Shown here in pieces: positions 52,081 through 62,100 of a DNA stretch of 64,000 bases (position 1 is the stretch's first letter; each line of letters starts with the position of its first letter). The notes under the pieces were generated by a model. It ran no database searches. It worked only from the letters and a program-made list of their open reading frames with translations, and had not been told where the DNA came from. The stretch spans positions 310,001 to 374,000 of the forward strand of contig NZ_BPLU01000038.1 of the NCBI RefSeq assembly GCF_019656315.1, given 5' to 3'. The stretch is from Flavobacterium sp. UMI-01. Its GTDB lineage: Bacteria > Bacteroidota > Bacteroidia > Flavobacteriales > Flavobacteriaceae. A program made the translations under genes and the position numbers.

Positions 52081-53367
52081 TTACTTCTTTTTATTCTTAG
52101 TTGTTTTATTCTCTGTTACATTAATAATCAAGGTACTCGTATCAATATCTTTAGGCTTAGCTACATTCAGTGGACGAATTTTTGCCATCAACGAATAGCC
52201 TTTGTTGACTTCAATAGGCTTATCCAATTTCAATTCATACTCTAAATGAGCATAACCGGCATAAGCAACCCACTTGGTTTCAGTGATTTTATTTCCATCT
52301 GCATCCGATAATTTTAGAAAAATTTCACGGTCTTCGAGGGCTTTATAGGCCAACGGAATTTTTAAAACATTGGATGCTGGTATATCAATAGTAGCTGAGT
52401 GAAAAATGATCGTTTCATCAAAAAGTTTCACCGACGGGTCATGAATAGCATCTTTATTAGCATCAGTCACATCGACTAATTTATACCCACGTACCCAATC
52501 ATAATAAACCACATTTTTAGTAGGGTCAGCCAATTCCGCATCTGTAGGCAATTCAATCCACGGAAAAGGATAAGTTTCGGATACTAAACGCATATGCATT
52601 GGTCTGTCAAAGGGTTTGTCGCTTATTTTATCATAAAACTTTTGATGTTTGGGTTCGCTATTGTTGTAATAATAACTAGCATTTTGCTCATCACGCCACC
52701 AACCACCATACACATGGAATCTAGCAGAAGAAACTTCAGGATTATTAAAATTAACAGCTGCTGCACGGTAATCGTGTTTTTCTTTGTTGCAATCCGTATA
52801 CCAATAATGTGAATTGGAGTGCATACCATGGGCAAAATAACTGCCACTAAAATTACCATCCCTACCTATAGACTCATGGATGTCCCATTCTAAACCATAA
52901 TTATCACAGTCTTTAGCCCCTTTTTTAGTACCATTCGTTGAAAACCAAAAAGTGGTAGACATAGATGTTGCCGCCGCCTTCACTTTAGTTTCATAATACC
53001 CAAAAAGCACTGATTTTTTTGACACTACAGCACCGCCAGCTATGTTGTAAATCGACTCTTTTCCATAGGCTTTAATTATGGTGTCTTTTTTCAGTTTCTC
53101 CCCTTTAATTTGAAGAAAACCGTCTTTGACCGAAACTTGAGAAGACAAAAAGATACCAGGCTCTCTTCCTTTCCAAGTAGGATGATGGTCATACCATTTG
53201 GTGGTATCCAATTGCGTTCCATTGAATTCATCTGAGAAATCAGGATTTACTACCCATCTTTTCCCTAAAGGAGGCTCTGGGGGACCTGAAGACACAGTTT
53301 GAGAATATCCTGCCACTACATTACCAAATGCAACTAATCCCACTATTATTTTTGCAAGCTTTATCAT
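52081..53367 (-). CDS. GH16 family endo-galactanase, beta-porphyranase-like, with C-terminal extension
   Basis: A 428-residue secreted protein (signal peptide 1-22, ending AGYS-Q). The GH16 domain covers about 35-300. Catalytic signature is EWDIHE (Glu160, Asp162, Glu165), and WKGREPGIF near residue 65 matches the porphyranase-like motif also seen in the GH16 at 146-1009. The signature is preceded by the CDNYGL loop. A roughly 120-residue beta-rich C-terminal extension (about 310-420) may bind carbohydrate. It is second gene of the PhoD operon. It probably cleaves sulfated galactan next to L-galactose-6-sulfate, inferred from motif and pathway context. Confidence 0.9.
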   Translation of the reverse strand: MIKLAKIIVGLVAFGNVVAGYSQTVSSGPPEPPLGKRWVVNPDFSDEFNGTQLDTTKWYDHHPTWKGREPGIFLSSQVSVKDGFLQIKGEKLKKDTIIKAYGKESIYNIAGGAVVSKKSVLFGYYETKVKAAATSMSTTFWFSTNGTKKGAKDCDNYGLEWDIHESIGRDGNFSGSYFAHGMHSNSHYWYTDCNKEKHDYRAAAVNFNNPEVSSARFHVYGGWWRDEQNASYYYNNSEPKHQKFYDKISDKPFDRPMHMRLVSETYPFPWIELPTDAELADPTKNVVYYDWVRGYKLVDVTDANKDAIHDPSVKLFDETIIFHSATIDIPASNVLKIPLAYKALEDREIFLKLSDADGNKITETKWVAYAGYAHLEYELKLDKPIEVNKGYSLMAKIRPLNVAKPKDIDTSTLIINVTENKTTKNKKK

Positions 53368-53389
53368 ATTTTTTCTATTCTATTTATAG

Positions 53390-55186
53390 TTAAAGTGATA
53401 CTTGGAGTACTTCTTTATTTTTCTTTACCGCATCTATTTCGTAGAAACGTTTTATGTTTTTTGCTTCTCCTACCTCAATCGTATATTTACCCGATTGCAT
53501 TACCTTAGGTTGAAACTGATTTCCTTTAATTCTCAAAGATAAAATCACTTCGCTGGTATAATAATTTCGTACTGTTACCACTTGATTGGCTTGATTTATT
53601 TTTATGATTGGTAATTCAAAACCGTCTTTTATTTTAAAATTATCAAGCTGCGAAAAAGTTACTGGCCAGCCATTATAAGGTTTACTTCCTGGTGCAAACA
53701 TATCCACATTACGTTCCCAACATTCAAAAGTGGTTTCTCTTTTTTCCTTATTGAATTTAATGATTCCGTATCCAGCGGCTCTTCCTTTTAACAAATCTTC
53801 TCTTGGTGAATTGTCCTTATGCGTAGGATTTGCCACGGCGTGAACTGTCATTTTGTTGTGGAAAGCATCTTCGTATTCCCCTGTATAATCTGGCATTCCT
53901 TTGATATGATTCTTTCCTTTTTCTTCAGGATTCCACCAACGCATCCAAAAATTGGCAGCAGCTGGTACTGCAAAAGAATAACCTGCATTATTCCAGTCTT
54001 CAATACCATGTTGTACTACGGAGCCTAAATGTTGGTCACCTGCTATCATACAGGAATAACTTTTTCTAATTACACTCAAAGCTTTGTTTCTGCCTGCTTG
54101 TGGCCAGCCATTGGAATCGGTACTGTATCCTTGTTTTTTATCAATTGTAGGCGAGTGAGTAGCTAAATTCGTAAAGATGGTTTGTGATAAAACCGCTTTC
54201 ATCTCGGCATCTTGCCATTTAGTGGTCCAGTCTTCCAGAAAATCTAGTTGTCTTTGTCCCAACAAACTTGCTCCTTCAACATTCATATCACGGGTATCGG
54301 CATACCTTTTTTTCTCCAAAACTCGTTTGGGTCCCGATTTGAATTTTCGGTCTTCAATGATGGCAAAACTTATACCTCCCCAAGTCATTTGCGTATAATA
54401 AACTCCTATTCCTTGTTCAATAGGTGTTGGATCGTAAGGGTCTGGTAAATGGCTGGTTTGCGCTCTTTCAACCTCTTTGATATACGAAACTGGCATATAA
54501 TAGCCTCCTTCATCCCCATCTCTATTATTTATTTTTTTACCTCCATTACCCCATAAATTTCCTTGTCCTACGTCATGATCATCCACCAAACAAATAGTTG
54601 GTGTATTGCGAATGATGTCTCCAAAAGATTCTCCAAACTTCAACCAATATTTATAATGTTCGCTATGATCATACGCCTGATCTCCTGAAAAGAATAGCAC
54701 ATCTGGTTTTAATTTTTTTAAATTATCTACAATATCTGTGGCAGGAATTTGTCCGCCATGTCTTTCATACAATGACCAACAGGAAAAAGCAGCCATTGTA
54801 ATTTCCTTTTTATGGATTGGATTTTTTTGAATTGTTCCTTCATAAAAAGCTTTGTTATTGTGTACAACACGGTAAGTTGCCTCCTGAGAATCATCCCATT
54901 TTTCGATTCTGAAATGTGCCGTATATCCAGGATATTCAATTTCTGATTCTTGTACAGTTTCCCAATCTGCTCCTTTTTTTATTTGGAGTATTGCCCTAAA
55001 GGGTTCGTAATCCTTGATAGGATAAAATTGTGCCGTCAACTTTACGATGTTGTTATGAACCGTATAAAGTGCAAAACAAATTCGGTCACTAGGTGTTTGA
55101 TTTCTGGTAATTTCCAGTACATTCTTTTTTTGTGCGAAAGAAAAATAGCTGAGAATAATAAAAACAAATACAATAATTTTTTTCAT
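53390..55186 (-). CDS. PhoD-like metallophosphatase family protein
   Basis: A 598-residue secreted protein (signal peptide 1-18). Metallophosphatase motifs typical of PhoD: AAFSCWSLYERHGG, FFSGDQAYDHSEHY, CLVDDHDVGQGN, VLSQTIFTNLATHSP and MIAGDQHLGSVVQHG, giving the usual Asp/Asn/His metal ligands. PhoD enzymes hydrolyse phosphodiesters with Ca/Fe. It is the first gene of an operon with a GH16, a sulfatase and a GH3, an unusual place for phosphate scavenging. It may act on a substituted sugar, perhaps as an esterase with sulfate or phosphate substrates; this is inference. Confidence 0.87.
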   Translation of the reverse strand: MKKIIVFVFIILSYFSFAQKKNVLEITRNQTPSDRICFALYTVHNNIVKLTAQFYPIKDYEPFRAILQIKKGADWETVQESEIEYPGYTAHFRIEKWDDSQEATYRVVHNNKAFYEGTIQKNPIHKKEITMAAFSCWSLYERHGGQIPATDIVDNLKKLKPDVLFFSGDQAYDHSEHYKYWLKFGESFGDIIRNTPTICLVDDHDVGQGNLWGNGGKKINNRDGDEGGYYMPVSYIKEVERAQTSHLPDPYDPTPIEQGIGVYYTQMTWGGISFAIIEDRKFKSGPKRVLEKKRYADTRDMNVEGASLLGQRQLDFLEDWTTKWQDAEMKAVLSQTIFTNLATHSPTIDKKQGYSTDSNGWPQAGRNKALSVIRKSYSCMIAGDQHLGSVVQHGIEDWNNAGYSFAVPAAANFWMRWWNPEEKGKNHIKGMPDYTGEYEDAFHNKMTVHAVANPTHKDNSPREDLLKGRAAGYGIIKFNKEKRETTFECWERNVDMFAPGSKPYNGWPVTFSQLDNFKIKDGFELPIIKINQANQVVTVRNYYTSEVILSLRIKGNQFQPKVMQSGKYTIEVGEAKNIKRFYEIDAVKKNKEVLQVSL

Positions 55187-55228
55187 AACTAAAATGATTT
55201 TATCAACTGATATTGAAAACGAAAATAA

Positions 55229-55261
55229 GTGTAACCAAAACCCATTGCGTTTTGGCTACAC
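55229..55261 (-). terminator. Strong hairpin terminator of the GH3-GH2 operon
   Basis: Thirteen-base arms GTGTAACCAAAAC (55229-55241) and near-complement (55249-55261), one mismatch that is a wobble in one strand, flank a seven-base loop. It lies 49 bp past the GH2 stop, before the PhoD gene. The T run is modest. Confidence 0.75.
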
Positions 55262-55309
55262 TAATATAGTCATAAGAACATTTAGTTCCTTTTTCTAAAT
55301 GGTTCTACC

Positions 55310-57856
55310 TTATTTTATTTCTATTGCAATAGCATTACTTTTTAAACCTTTGGCAGTAACATTTACAGATACATTACCTCCATTTCGTAACGACTGAATT
55401 AAGAGTAAAGCATGACCATTATGTGTCTCTACCGTATTCGTTTGATAATCTTGAATACTTTTATTCCAACCATTATCTACTCCTAAGACTTTAACCTCTC
55501 CTTTTACATCAAAAGTCAATTTCGCTTCAGAAGTAGTGACTTCATTCCCGTCTTTATCTAGTAATTGCGCAATGACATGAGCCACATCATAACCATCGGC
55601 TTTTAACTGCGTTTGGTCAGTCGTCAATCGAATTTTAACAGGCTCCGAAGTCGTTTTTAATTCGGCTTTTACTTCAGCTCCATCAAATCCTGCTCTGGCT
55701 GTCAAGGTACCCGCTTGGTAAGGCACTGCCCAACGAAAAATACGATCTGGACATTCAGACATGCTTCTTACCCCTAACGAACGTCCGTTTAAGAACAATT
55801 CTACTTGTGCGAGATTAGAACTTACCTCTACAATTACCATTTCACCTGGGGAATAATTCCAATGAAAATTGGCTCTACTAGTGTTCCATTTCAATTCTTT
55901 TTTTGAAGTCTGAATGAGTTTACCACTCAATTCATCCACATTGAACTCCGAGTCTTTTACTGGCGTAGTTCCAATAGCGATGTTAGGTGTATTGACCCAA
56001 ATACTTTTAAAATAATTCCATCCTTGTTTTTTGAAACCCGCAAAATCGAGTAAATCACCATCCCAACCTTTTTGTGGCCATTTGCCATTGGCTTCGCCTA
56101 AATAATCAATTCCGGTCCACATAAACATACTAAAGACACCCGGATTTTCTAACACTTGTTTCCAATCATCCCAAGTTCCTGGACACTCATTAATGGTTAC
56201 TTGCTTGGTAGGAAAATGTTTTTGTGCCCATGGAATTTCAACATTTCTATAGCTATACCCTGCAATATCAACTGCATCGGCATAACCACTTACATGGCTT
56301 ACTTGTGGTATAATCATGTTGGCTGTTGTTGGTCTAGTTTGGTCTAAATCTCTAACCCATGAACTTAATTTTTGAGCAGTTTCAGATAATTTATATTTAC
56401 CATGATCCGATTCATCGTATCTTTTCTTTAATTCTTGAGGGGAATACATTGGGACATTTCCCCAAAAATCACCAGCCTTTTGTGGGTCTTTTGGATCTTT
56501 CCAAAAACCAGTAATGTATCTGTAGTTTAAATAGGTCCATTCTATTTCGTTACCGATACTCCATTGCACCACACTTGGGTGATTGCGGTCACGCAACAAG
56601 GTACGAGTCAAATCACTTTTTCCCCATTTTTGAAAATGTTCTGTATAGCCACGAGTGATATAATCATCGTGTCTGTCATGGTAATTTAAACGTTTGTCCT
56701 TAGGTAAATCAAATTCGTCAAACAATTCATTTTGAACCAAAAATCCCATTTCGTCACAAAGGTTCAAGAATTCTTCTGAAAAAGGATTGTGCGAAGTTCT
56801 AATGGCATTAACGCCACATTCTTTTAACAAAGTCAATCGTCTGCGCCACACTCCTTCTGGCACTGCTGCTCCTACCAAACCTCCGTCATGATGAATACAA
56901 ATTCCTTTCATGTAAGTTGATTTTCCATTCAAAAAGAAACCTTCACCCGCCTTAAATTCAATTGTACGAATCCCGAATGGTGTTGTATATTGATCCACTA
57001 CTTTTCCTTTTGAAGAAATCGTTGTAATGGCTTTGTATCGAGTAGGCGTTTCTATATCCCAAAGCTTTGGATTTGCAACGGCAAAAAGTTGTGTAAACTC
57101 TGTGTTTGTATTTCCTTTTATTTTTAAAGAATTGTTTTGCTGTGCTACAACCGCTCCTTTTTCGTCGATGATTTTGGTGGCTAATTCAAAAGTATTCGAA
57201 GCCGAAAAGTCGTTTGCTACCTTTACTTTCAATTGTACTTTTGCTTTTTCTTTACTAACCTCTGGAGTGGTTACAAAAGTGCCCCAAACAGGAATGTGAA
57301 GTTTATTTGTCGTAATCAATTTGACATTTCTATAAATTCCGCTACCTGAATACCAGCGGTTGTCCGCATAACGCGAGTGATCTACGTGTACTGAAATTAC
57401 GTTAGGACTTCCATCTTTTGTCAAAAAAGGTGTTAAATCAAAATAGGTAGGCGAATAACCATAAGGGTTTTCACCCAATAGTTTTCCGTTTAACCAAAAT
57501 TTGGCATTATTGTACACCCCATCAAAAAGGATGTACACTTTTTTACCACTGTCGGATTTGGGAATCGAAAAATGTTTTTGGTACCAAGCTACTCCTCCAT
57601 CTAAATAACCCGTTGCACCTTCTTTGGTTTTATCAAAAGAGAATTCGACACTCCAATCGTGTGGCAAACGAACCTCACGCCAATCGGCATCATTTAACGG
57701 AAGCTTTGTTGCGATTTTAGTATCTTTTTGCAATTGAAACTTCCAATCGAAATTAAAGTCTTGTTCTCTTTGTTCTTGTGCTACCATTTTCACATTAGCA
57801 AACAAGGCTAATAATAGCAAAAAGGCAATTCGTTTTGTTTTAATATTATGCATCAT
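55310..57856 (-). CDS. GH2 family beta-galactosidase
   Basis: An 848-residue secreted enzyme (signal peptide about 1-26). Domains: sugar-binding sandwich (DWREVRLPHDWSVE, GVAWYQKHF), Ig-like, catalytic barrel with GICIHHDGGLVGA, IRTSHNPFSEEFLNLCDEMG, acid/base Glu437 in WSIGNEIEW and nucleophile Glu557 in TINECPGTW. A C-terminal Ig/DUF4982-like part follows. Retaining exo-beta-galactosidases of GH2 trim terminal D-galactose from porphyran oligosaccharides in alternation with GH29. It lies 63 bp after the GH3 of the same operon. Galactosidase rather than other GH2 activity is inferred from context. Confidence 0.93.
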   Translation of the reverse strand: MMHNIKTKRIAFLLLLALFANVKMVAQEQREQDFNFDWKFQLQKDTKIATKLPLNDADWREVRLPHDWSVEFSFDKTKEGATGYLDGGVAWYQKHFSIPKSDSGKKVYILFDGVYNNAKFWLNGKLLGENPYGYSPTYFDLTPFLTKDGSPNVISVHVDHSRYADNRWYSGSGIYRNVKLITTNKLHIPVWGTFVTTPEVSKEKAKVQLKVKVANDFSASNTFELATKIIDEKGAVVAQQNNSLKIKGNTNTEFTQLFAVANPKLWDIETPTRYKAITTISSKGKVVDQYTTPFGIRTIEFKAGEGFFLNGKSTYMKGICIHHDGGLVGAAVPEGVWRRRLTLLKECGVNAIRTSHNPFSEEFLNLCDEMGFLVQNELFDEFDLPKDKRLNYHDRHDDYITRGYTEHFQKWGKSDLTRTLLRDRNHPSVVQWSIGNEIEWTYLNYRYITGFWKDPKDPQKAGDFWGNVPMYSPQELKKRYDESDHGKYKLSETAQKLSSWVRDLDQTRPTTANMIIPQVSHVSGYADAVDIAGYSYRNVEIPWAQKHFPTKQVTINECPGTWDDWKQVLENPGVFSMFMWTGIDYLGEANGKWPQKGWDGDLLDFAGFKKQGWNYFKSIWVNTPNIAIGTTPVKDSEFNVDELSGKLIQTSKKELKWNTSRANFHWNYSPGEMVIVEVSSNLAQVELFLNGRSLGVRSMSECPDRIFRWAVPYQAGTLTARAGFDGAEVKAELKTTSEPVKIRLTTDQTQLKADGYDVAHVIAQLLDKDGNEVTTSEAKLTFDVKGEVKVLGVDNGWNKSIQDYQTNTVETHNGHALLLIQSLRNGGNVSVNVTAKGLKSNAIAIEIK

Positions 57857-57919
57857 TCTTAAATTACATTTTGAGGATTTCTTTTAATCCGAATTGAATA
57901 TTACTGTTTTTATTTCATT

Positions 57920-60124
57920 CTATTTTAATTGCAACGTTGCCGTCTGTGGTGTTGCCGCTCCTAGCCTTGTACTTAATGCTCCTGGTGATGCATTCCCTAT
58001 AACAAGCTGGTAACTTCCTTTTCTCCAAACACTTTGTCCTTGCTCATTAATCACTTTTAAATTATTGGGAGTAAGCGTGAAGTTGATGTTTTTCTTTTCT
58101 CCTTTTTTCAAACTAACACGTTCAAACGCTTTTAAACTCTTTAGTGGAATTCCTCCACTCAGTTCCATTGGATTCACATATAATTGTACTACCTCATCAA
58201 TATCGTAATTTCCTGTGTTAGCTACCTCAACCGTTACTGTCAAGGTTTGTTTTTCTTTTAAATTGTTAGTGCTCAACTTCAGATTACTAAATTCGGTTTT
58301 AGAATAGGTTAGCCCAAAACCAAAAGGATACATAGGCTCTTCAGTCATATATTTATAAGTACGACCTTTCATAGAATAATCCTCATAAGCTGGTAATTGT
58401 GTCACATTCTTAGGAAATGTAATAGGCAAATGTCCGCTAGGAGAGCTATTTCCAAAAAGAATATCAGCTACGGCATTCCCGCCTTGTTCACCTGGATACC
58501 AAATTTGAACAATCGCATCACACAACTCTTCAATTCCTTCTAGCGAAACAGGACTTCCACTCGCAATTACAAGAACTAAGGGTTTCCCTTTTATCTTGCT
58601 AGCAATTTCTTTGACATAATCAATCTGGCTTTGAGGTAATTTCAAATCAACTTTATCACCCACATTTTCAGCGGCAATAGCATCTACTTCTTCCCCTTCT
58701 CTATCGGCTGTTAATCCTACCACACAAATGGTTACATCTGATTCTCCTGCTTCAAAAGGTGCCCAATTTTTTGGATTGATATTTTTATGAAACGGCAAAA
58801 CCCCACTTCGATAATTCAGCGAAGCGCTAGGCGAAACCACATCGGCAACTCCTTCTAAAATAGTTACCATACCTGATGTTACGCCATAATAACTTCCCAT
58901 CAACATATCATTAGAATTAGCAAAAGGGCCTGTTACATACGGTATTTTGATGTCCTTGGACAAGGGTAAAATATTATTTTTATTTTTTAAGAGTACGATT
59001 GATTTTAGAGCTACTTCTTTAGACAACGCAATATGTTCAGGACTATGAATTTTTTCAATCCCATAATTCAAATACGGATTATCCGTACCCGTTTCGTCAA
59101 ACATTCCTAGTCTGAAACGTGTTTTAAACAGTTGAACCGTACGGTCGTGAATCATTTTCTCTGTTATCAAACCTTGGTCAATGGCTTTTTTTAATTGACT
59201 ATAGGTAGTCCCGCATTCTAAATTCGTTCCAGCATTTAAGGCTACAGCGGCTGCTTCAGCAGCAGTTTTTACATATTTTAGTTTGTTATAAACACCACTA
59301 ACCGCTCCACAATCTGAAGTGACATAGCCATCAAATTTCCATTTATCTCTTAGGGTTTCTTTCAGTAAAAAATCACTCGCACAAGCAGGTTTTCCATATA
59401 CAGCATTGTACGCTGCCATTACTCCTTCTACTTTTGCTTCTTTGACTAAGGCTTCAAAAGCAGGCAAATAGGTTTCGTACAAATCCTGTTTATTAGGCTC
59501 GGCATTAAACTCATGGCGAATATTTTCGGGTCCTGAATGTACCGCAAAATGTTTGGCACAGGCCGCCGATTTTAAGTATTTAGGGTCATTCCCTTGCAGT
59601 CCTTTTACAAAAGCAACTCCAATTCTGGATGTTAAAAGCGGATCTTCTCCATAGGTTTCTTGTCCTCTACCCCAACGTGGATCTCTAAAAATATTGATAT
59701 TAGGTGTCCAAAATGTCAATCCCGCATATTTGCTATGGTTACCGTTTTTTTGCGAAATTGCATATTTTGCACGAGCCTCAGTCGATATGGCCGATGCTAC
59801 TCTTTCGGCTAATTGAGGGTCGAAAGTGGCTCCTAAAGCAATCGCTTGTGGAAAGATGGTAGCCTTACCGTTTCTACCAATACCGTGGAGGGCTTCGTTC
59901 CACCAATCGTAATCAGGCACTTTCAACCTTGGAATAGCGGCTGCTCCATTTTTCAATTGGTTAATCTTCTCCTCTATGGTCATTTGTGAAACAAGAATTT
60001 CAGCTCTTTTTTCAATGGGTAAATGATTGTTTTGAAAAGAAAAATCGACGTTTTGGGCAAAAGAGGCAGTCACTACCATAAAAGCAGTAAATCCTTTGTA
60101 AATAGATTGTCGGTTGATGTACAT
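57920..60124 (-). CDS. GH3 family beta-glycosidase
   Basis: A 734-residue secreted enzyme (signal peptide about 1-23). It has the DYDWWNEALHGIGRNG opening and nucleophile Asp271 in GYVTSDCGAV of xylosidase/glucosidase-type GH3s. KHFAVHSGPENIRHEF, CVVGLTADREGEE in the alpha/beta sandwich, and a terminal fibronectin-III domain (VVQLYVNP) complete the fold. It is distinct from the GH3 at 48183 (SDY type, longer). It is first gene of the GH3-GH2 operon. Substrate uncertain: xyloside, galactoside and glucoside specificities all occur in this branch. Confidence 0.92.
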   Translation of the reverse strand: MYINRQSIYKGFTAFMVVTASFAQNVDFSFQNNHLPIEKRAEILVSQMTIEEKINQLKNGAAAIPRLKVPDYDWWNEALHGIGRNGKATIFPQAIALGATFDPQLAERVASAISTEARAKYAISQKNGNHSKYAGLTFWTPNINIFRDPRWGRGQETYGEDPLLTSRIGVAFVKGLQGNDPKYLKSAACAKHFAVHSGPENIRHEFNAEPNKQDLYETYLPAFEALVKEAKVEGVMAAYNAVYGKPACASDFLLKETLRDKWKFDGYVTSDCGAVSGVYNKLKYVKTAAEAAAVALNAGTNLECGTTYSQLKKAIDQGLITEKMIHDRTVQLFKTRFRLGMFDETGTDNPYLNYGIEKIHSPEHIALSKEVALKSIVLLKNKNNILPLSKDIKIPYVTGPFANSNDMLMGSYYGVTSGMVTILEGVADVVSPSASLNYRSGVLPFHKNINPKNWAPFEAGESDVTICVVGLTADREGEEVDAIAAENVGDKVDLKLPQSQIDYVKEIASKIKGKPLVLVIASGSPVSLEGIEELCDAIVQIWYPGEQGGNAVADILFGNSSPSGHLPITFPKNVTQLPAYEDYSMKGRTYKYMTEEPMYPFGFGLTYSKTEFSNLKLSTNNLKEKQTLTVTVEVANTGNYDIDEVVQLYVNPMELSGGIPLKSLKAFERVSLKKGEKKNINFTLTPNNLKVINEQGQSVWRKGSYQLVIGNASPGALSTRLGAATPQTATLQLK

Positions 60125-60342
60125 GGGTAATGGGTAAAATTTGTTTTATGTGATTGTTAACTATAGTTTTATTGTTTCTGTTTCTTTATTCAAACGTTTT
60201 CTCAGCTTATCATTAAACTTTTAACTTTGTTTCCTATTCATTGACTTGTTAGCATTGAACTTTTCCAGATTATACAAAGCAAAATACATCCTAAAAAAGG
60301 AGCATAATAATAGCGGTGTTACTCATTGAAAGTTTCATCGTT

Positions 60343-62100
60343 TTAGTTTATTTTTTGGATATAAGTATAATATACTCCGTATGTTTCTTTTCCCTCAACA
60401 AAATCATTGACCAAAAGCGTTTTTCCTTTGTCTAAATGAACTCTAAAATTCACCTCTTCATCTGTAGGTAAAATTTCTTTTTCCAACATTTGGTTTGCAA
60501 TAGAAATCCTTACTTTCGTTGGTTTAATTGTTTTGTATTCAAATAAATTTTTAGGGTTCTCTTTTGGGATGCCTAAAATAGTTCCCGGACATTCTTTAGG
60601 CCATCTTCTGCAGCTTATTTGGTATTCCCCTGTTTTTTCAACTTCGAGAGCATGAGTATTGTTTCTGTTTTTGATTCCTTCCGCCACTTGCTCACATTTC
60701 CAAATTCCAGCATCTTCACCAATGGCATGTTGAATAGTTAATTTTATTTCGTCTTGAATTTTACTTCCTATGGTGCTCATAGGCAGTTCAATGTATTCCG
60801 ATTTTCTTTTGGCATTAGCAACAAACTGTTTGTTCTCTCTTAATAGCAAAGCCACTATTTCAGGGTACTGACTGGCTAAGTTGTGCTGTTGCTTTGTGTC
60901 GTTATGAATATTGTATAGCTCTTTTCCATTAATAAGACGCCACTGTTCTTTCATTACACAGGTCTCATCAATATCCATTGGTGGACGCCAATCTTGCCTA
61001 TGATGCACGAAAACGGTACGCTCTTGTACTTTATCCTTTTTTTGCGTTAAAAGAGCGGAAAAATCAATCCCGTCCCAGTCCGCTTGTTTGGGCAATTTTA
61101 ATTGACATAAACTAGCCAAAGTAGGAATCAAGTCAACATGCGCTGTTAAGGCTTCTACATCTTTTCCTCCTTCAATTTTACCATTAGGCCAACGAATAAA
61201 GAAAGGAACTCTATGTCCTCCTTCATTTTTATCTCCTTTTACACCGCTAAAATTTTTGTTATATCCTAATTTTCCATTGCGACTATATCCACCGCTAGTA
61301 CCATTATCAGTCATATAAATGACTATGGTATTTTCAAGTAAATTTTTGTCTATTAAAAATTGATTGAGTCTGCCAAAATTTTCGTCTAAATTGGCAATCA
61401 TTCCGTAAAAATCAGCATTAACAATTGTATTTCCTTCCAAGTGTTTATAAGGTGCGGCATACTTGGATTCCACATTCCAAGGACTGTGTGGTGCATTGGT
61501 TGGTAAATAAATAAAGAAGGGTTTGTTTTTATTCGTATCGATGAATTTCATTGTTTCGTCAAACCAAACATCGGTGCAATAGCCTTTAAACTGTTTGGGT
61601 TCGTTGTTTACAAAATAAGTGTCATCAAAATAAGTGTTTCCCCAATAATCGGATAGTTCACCTACTCCACCTGCTTTGTGTTGAATGACTACGTCAAAAC
61701 CGCTATCAGTAGGGCGACTCGGATAATTATCACCTAAATGCCATTTTCCTATCAATGCTGTTTTATACCCATTTTGTTTGAAAACATCGGCCATAGTAGT
61801 AGGATTCCCCGATAAGGCATCACGCCCTTTGTAAGTGGCCCAAACGCCGTTATTAATGGGATATTTACCTGTCATAATAGCGCTACGTGTAGGCGCGCAA
61901 TAAGGACTCACATGAAAATCAGTCATTCGAACAGATTGCTTATAAAAGGCATCCAAATGGGGTGTTTTTAGCCATGGATTGCCCTGACATCCCAAATCTC
62001 CTATTCCTTGATCATCAGTCAAAATCAAGATTACATTGGGTTGCTTTTGAGCAAGCATCACTGCTGAAATCAATATTAAAAAATGATATAAATATTTCAT
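60343..62100 (-). CDS. S1 family sulfatase with C-terminal sandwich extension
   Basis: A 585-residue secreted sulfatase (signal peptide about 1-17). It has LTDDQGIGDLGCQGNP, formylglycine signature CAPTR (Cys68, Thr in place of the usual Ser), GKWHLGDNYPSRP, MTDNGTSGGYSR and KGDKNEGGHRVPF. An extra about 140 C-terminal residues after the sulfatase core (from about 445) form a beta-rich module, making it longer than average. It is monocistronic. The Thr variant keeps the CxPxR minimum for formylglycine conversion. Confidence 0.92.
   Translation of the reverse strand: MKYLYHFLILISAVMLAQKQPNVILILTDDQGIGDLGCQGNPWLKTPHLDAFYKQSVRMTDFHVSPYCAPTRSAIMTGKYPINNGVWATYKGRDALSGNPTTMADVFKQNGYKTALIGKWHLGDNYPSRPTDSGFDVVIQHKAGGVGELSDYWGNTYFDDTYFVNNEPKQFKGYCTDVWFDETMKFIDTNKNKPFFIYLPTNAPHSPWNVESKYAAPYKHLEGNTIVNADFYGMIANLDENFGRLNQFLIDKNLLENTIVIYMTDNGTSGGYSRNGKLGYNKNFSGVKGDKNEGGHRVPFFIRWPNGKIEGGKDVEALTAHVDLIPTLASLCQLKLPKQADWDGIDFSALLTQKKDKVQERTVFVHHRQDWRPPMDIDETCVMKEQWRLINGKELYNIHNDTKQQHNLASQYPEIVALLLRENKQFVANAKRKSEYIELPMSTIGSKIQDEIKLTIQHAIGEDAGIWKCEQVAEGIKNRNNTHALEVEKTGEYQISCRRWPKECPGTILGIPKENPKNLFEYKTIKPTKVRISIANQMLEKEILPTDEEVNFRVHLDKGKTLLVNDFVEGKETYGVYYTYIQKIN

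Noticed and set aside
60190..60203. Possible third LacI operator (TTCAAACGTTTTC) upstream of the GH3 at 57920.
   Set aside because: Only one half matches the palindrome; the right arm is lost, so support is too weak.
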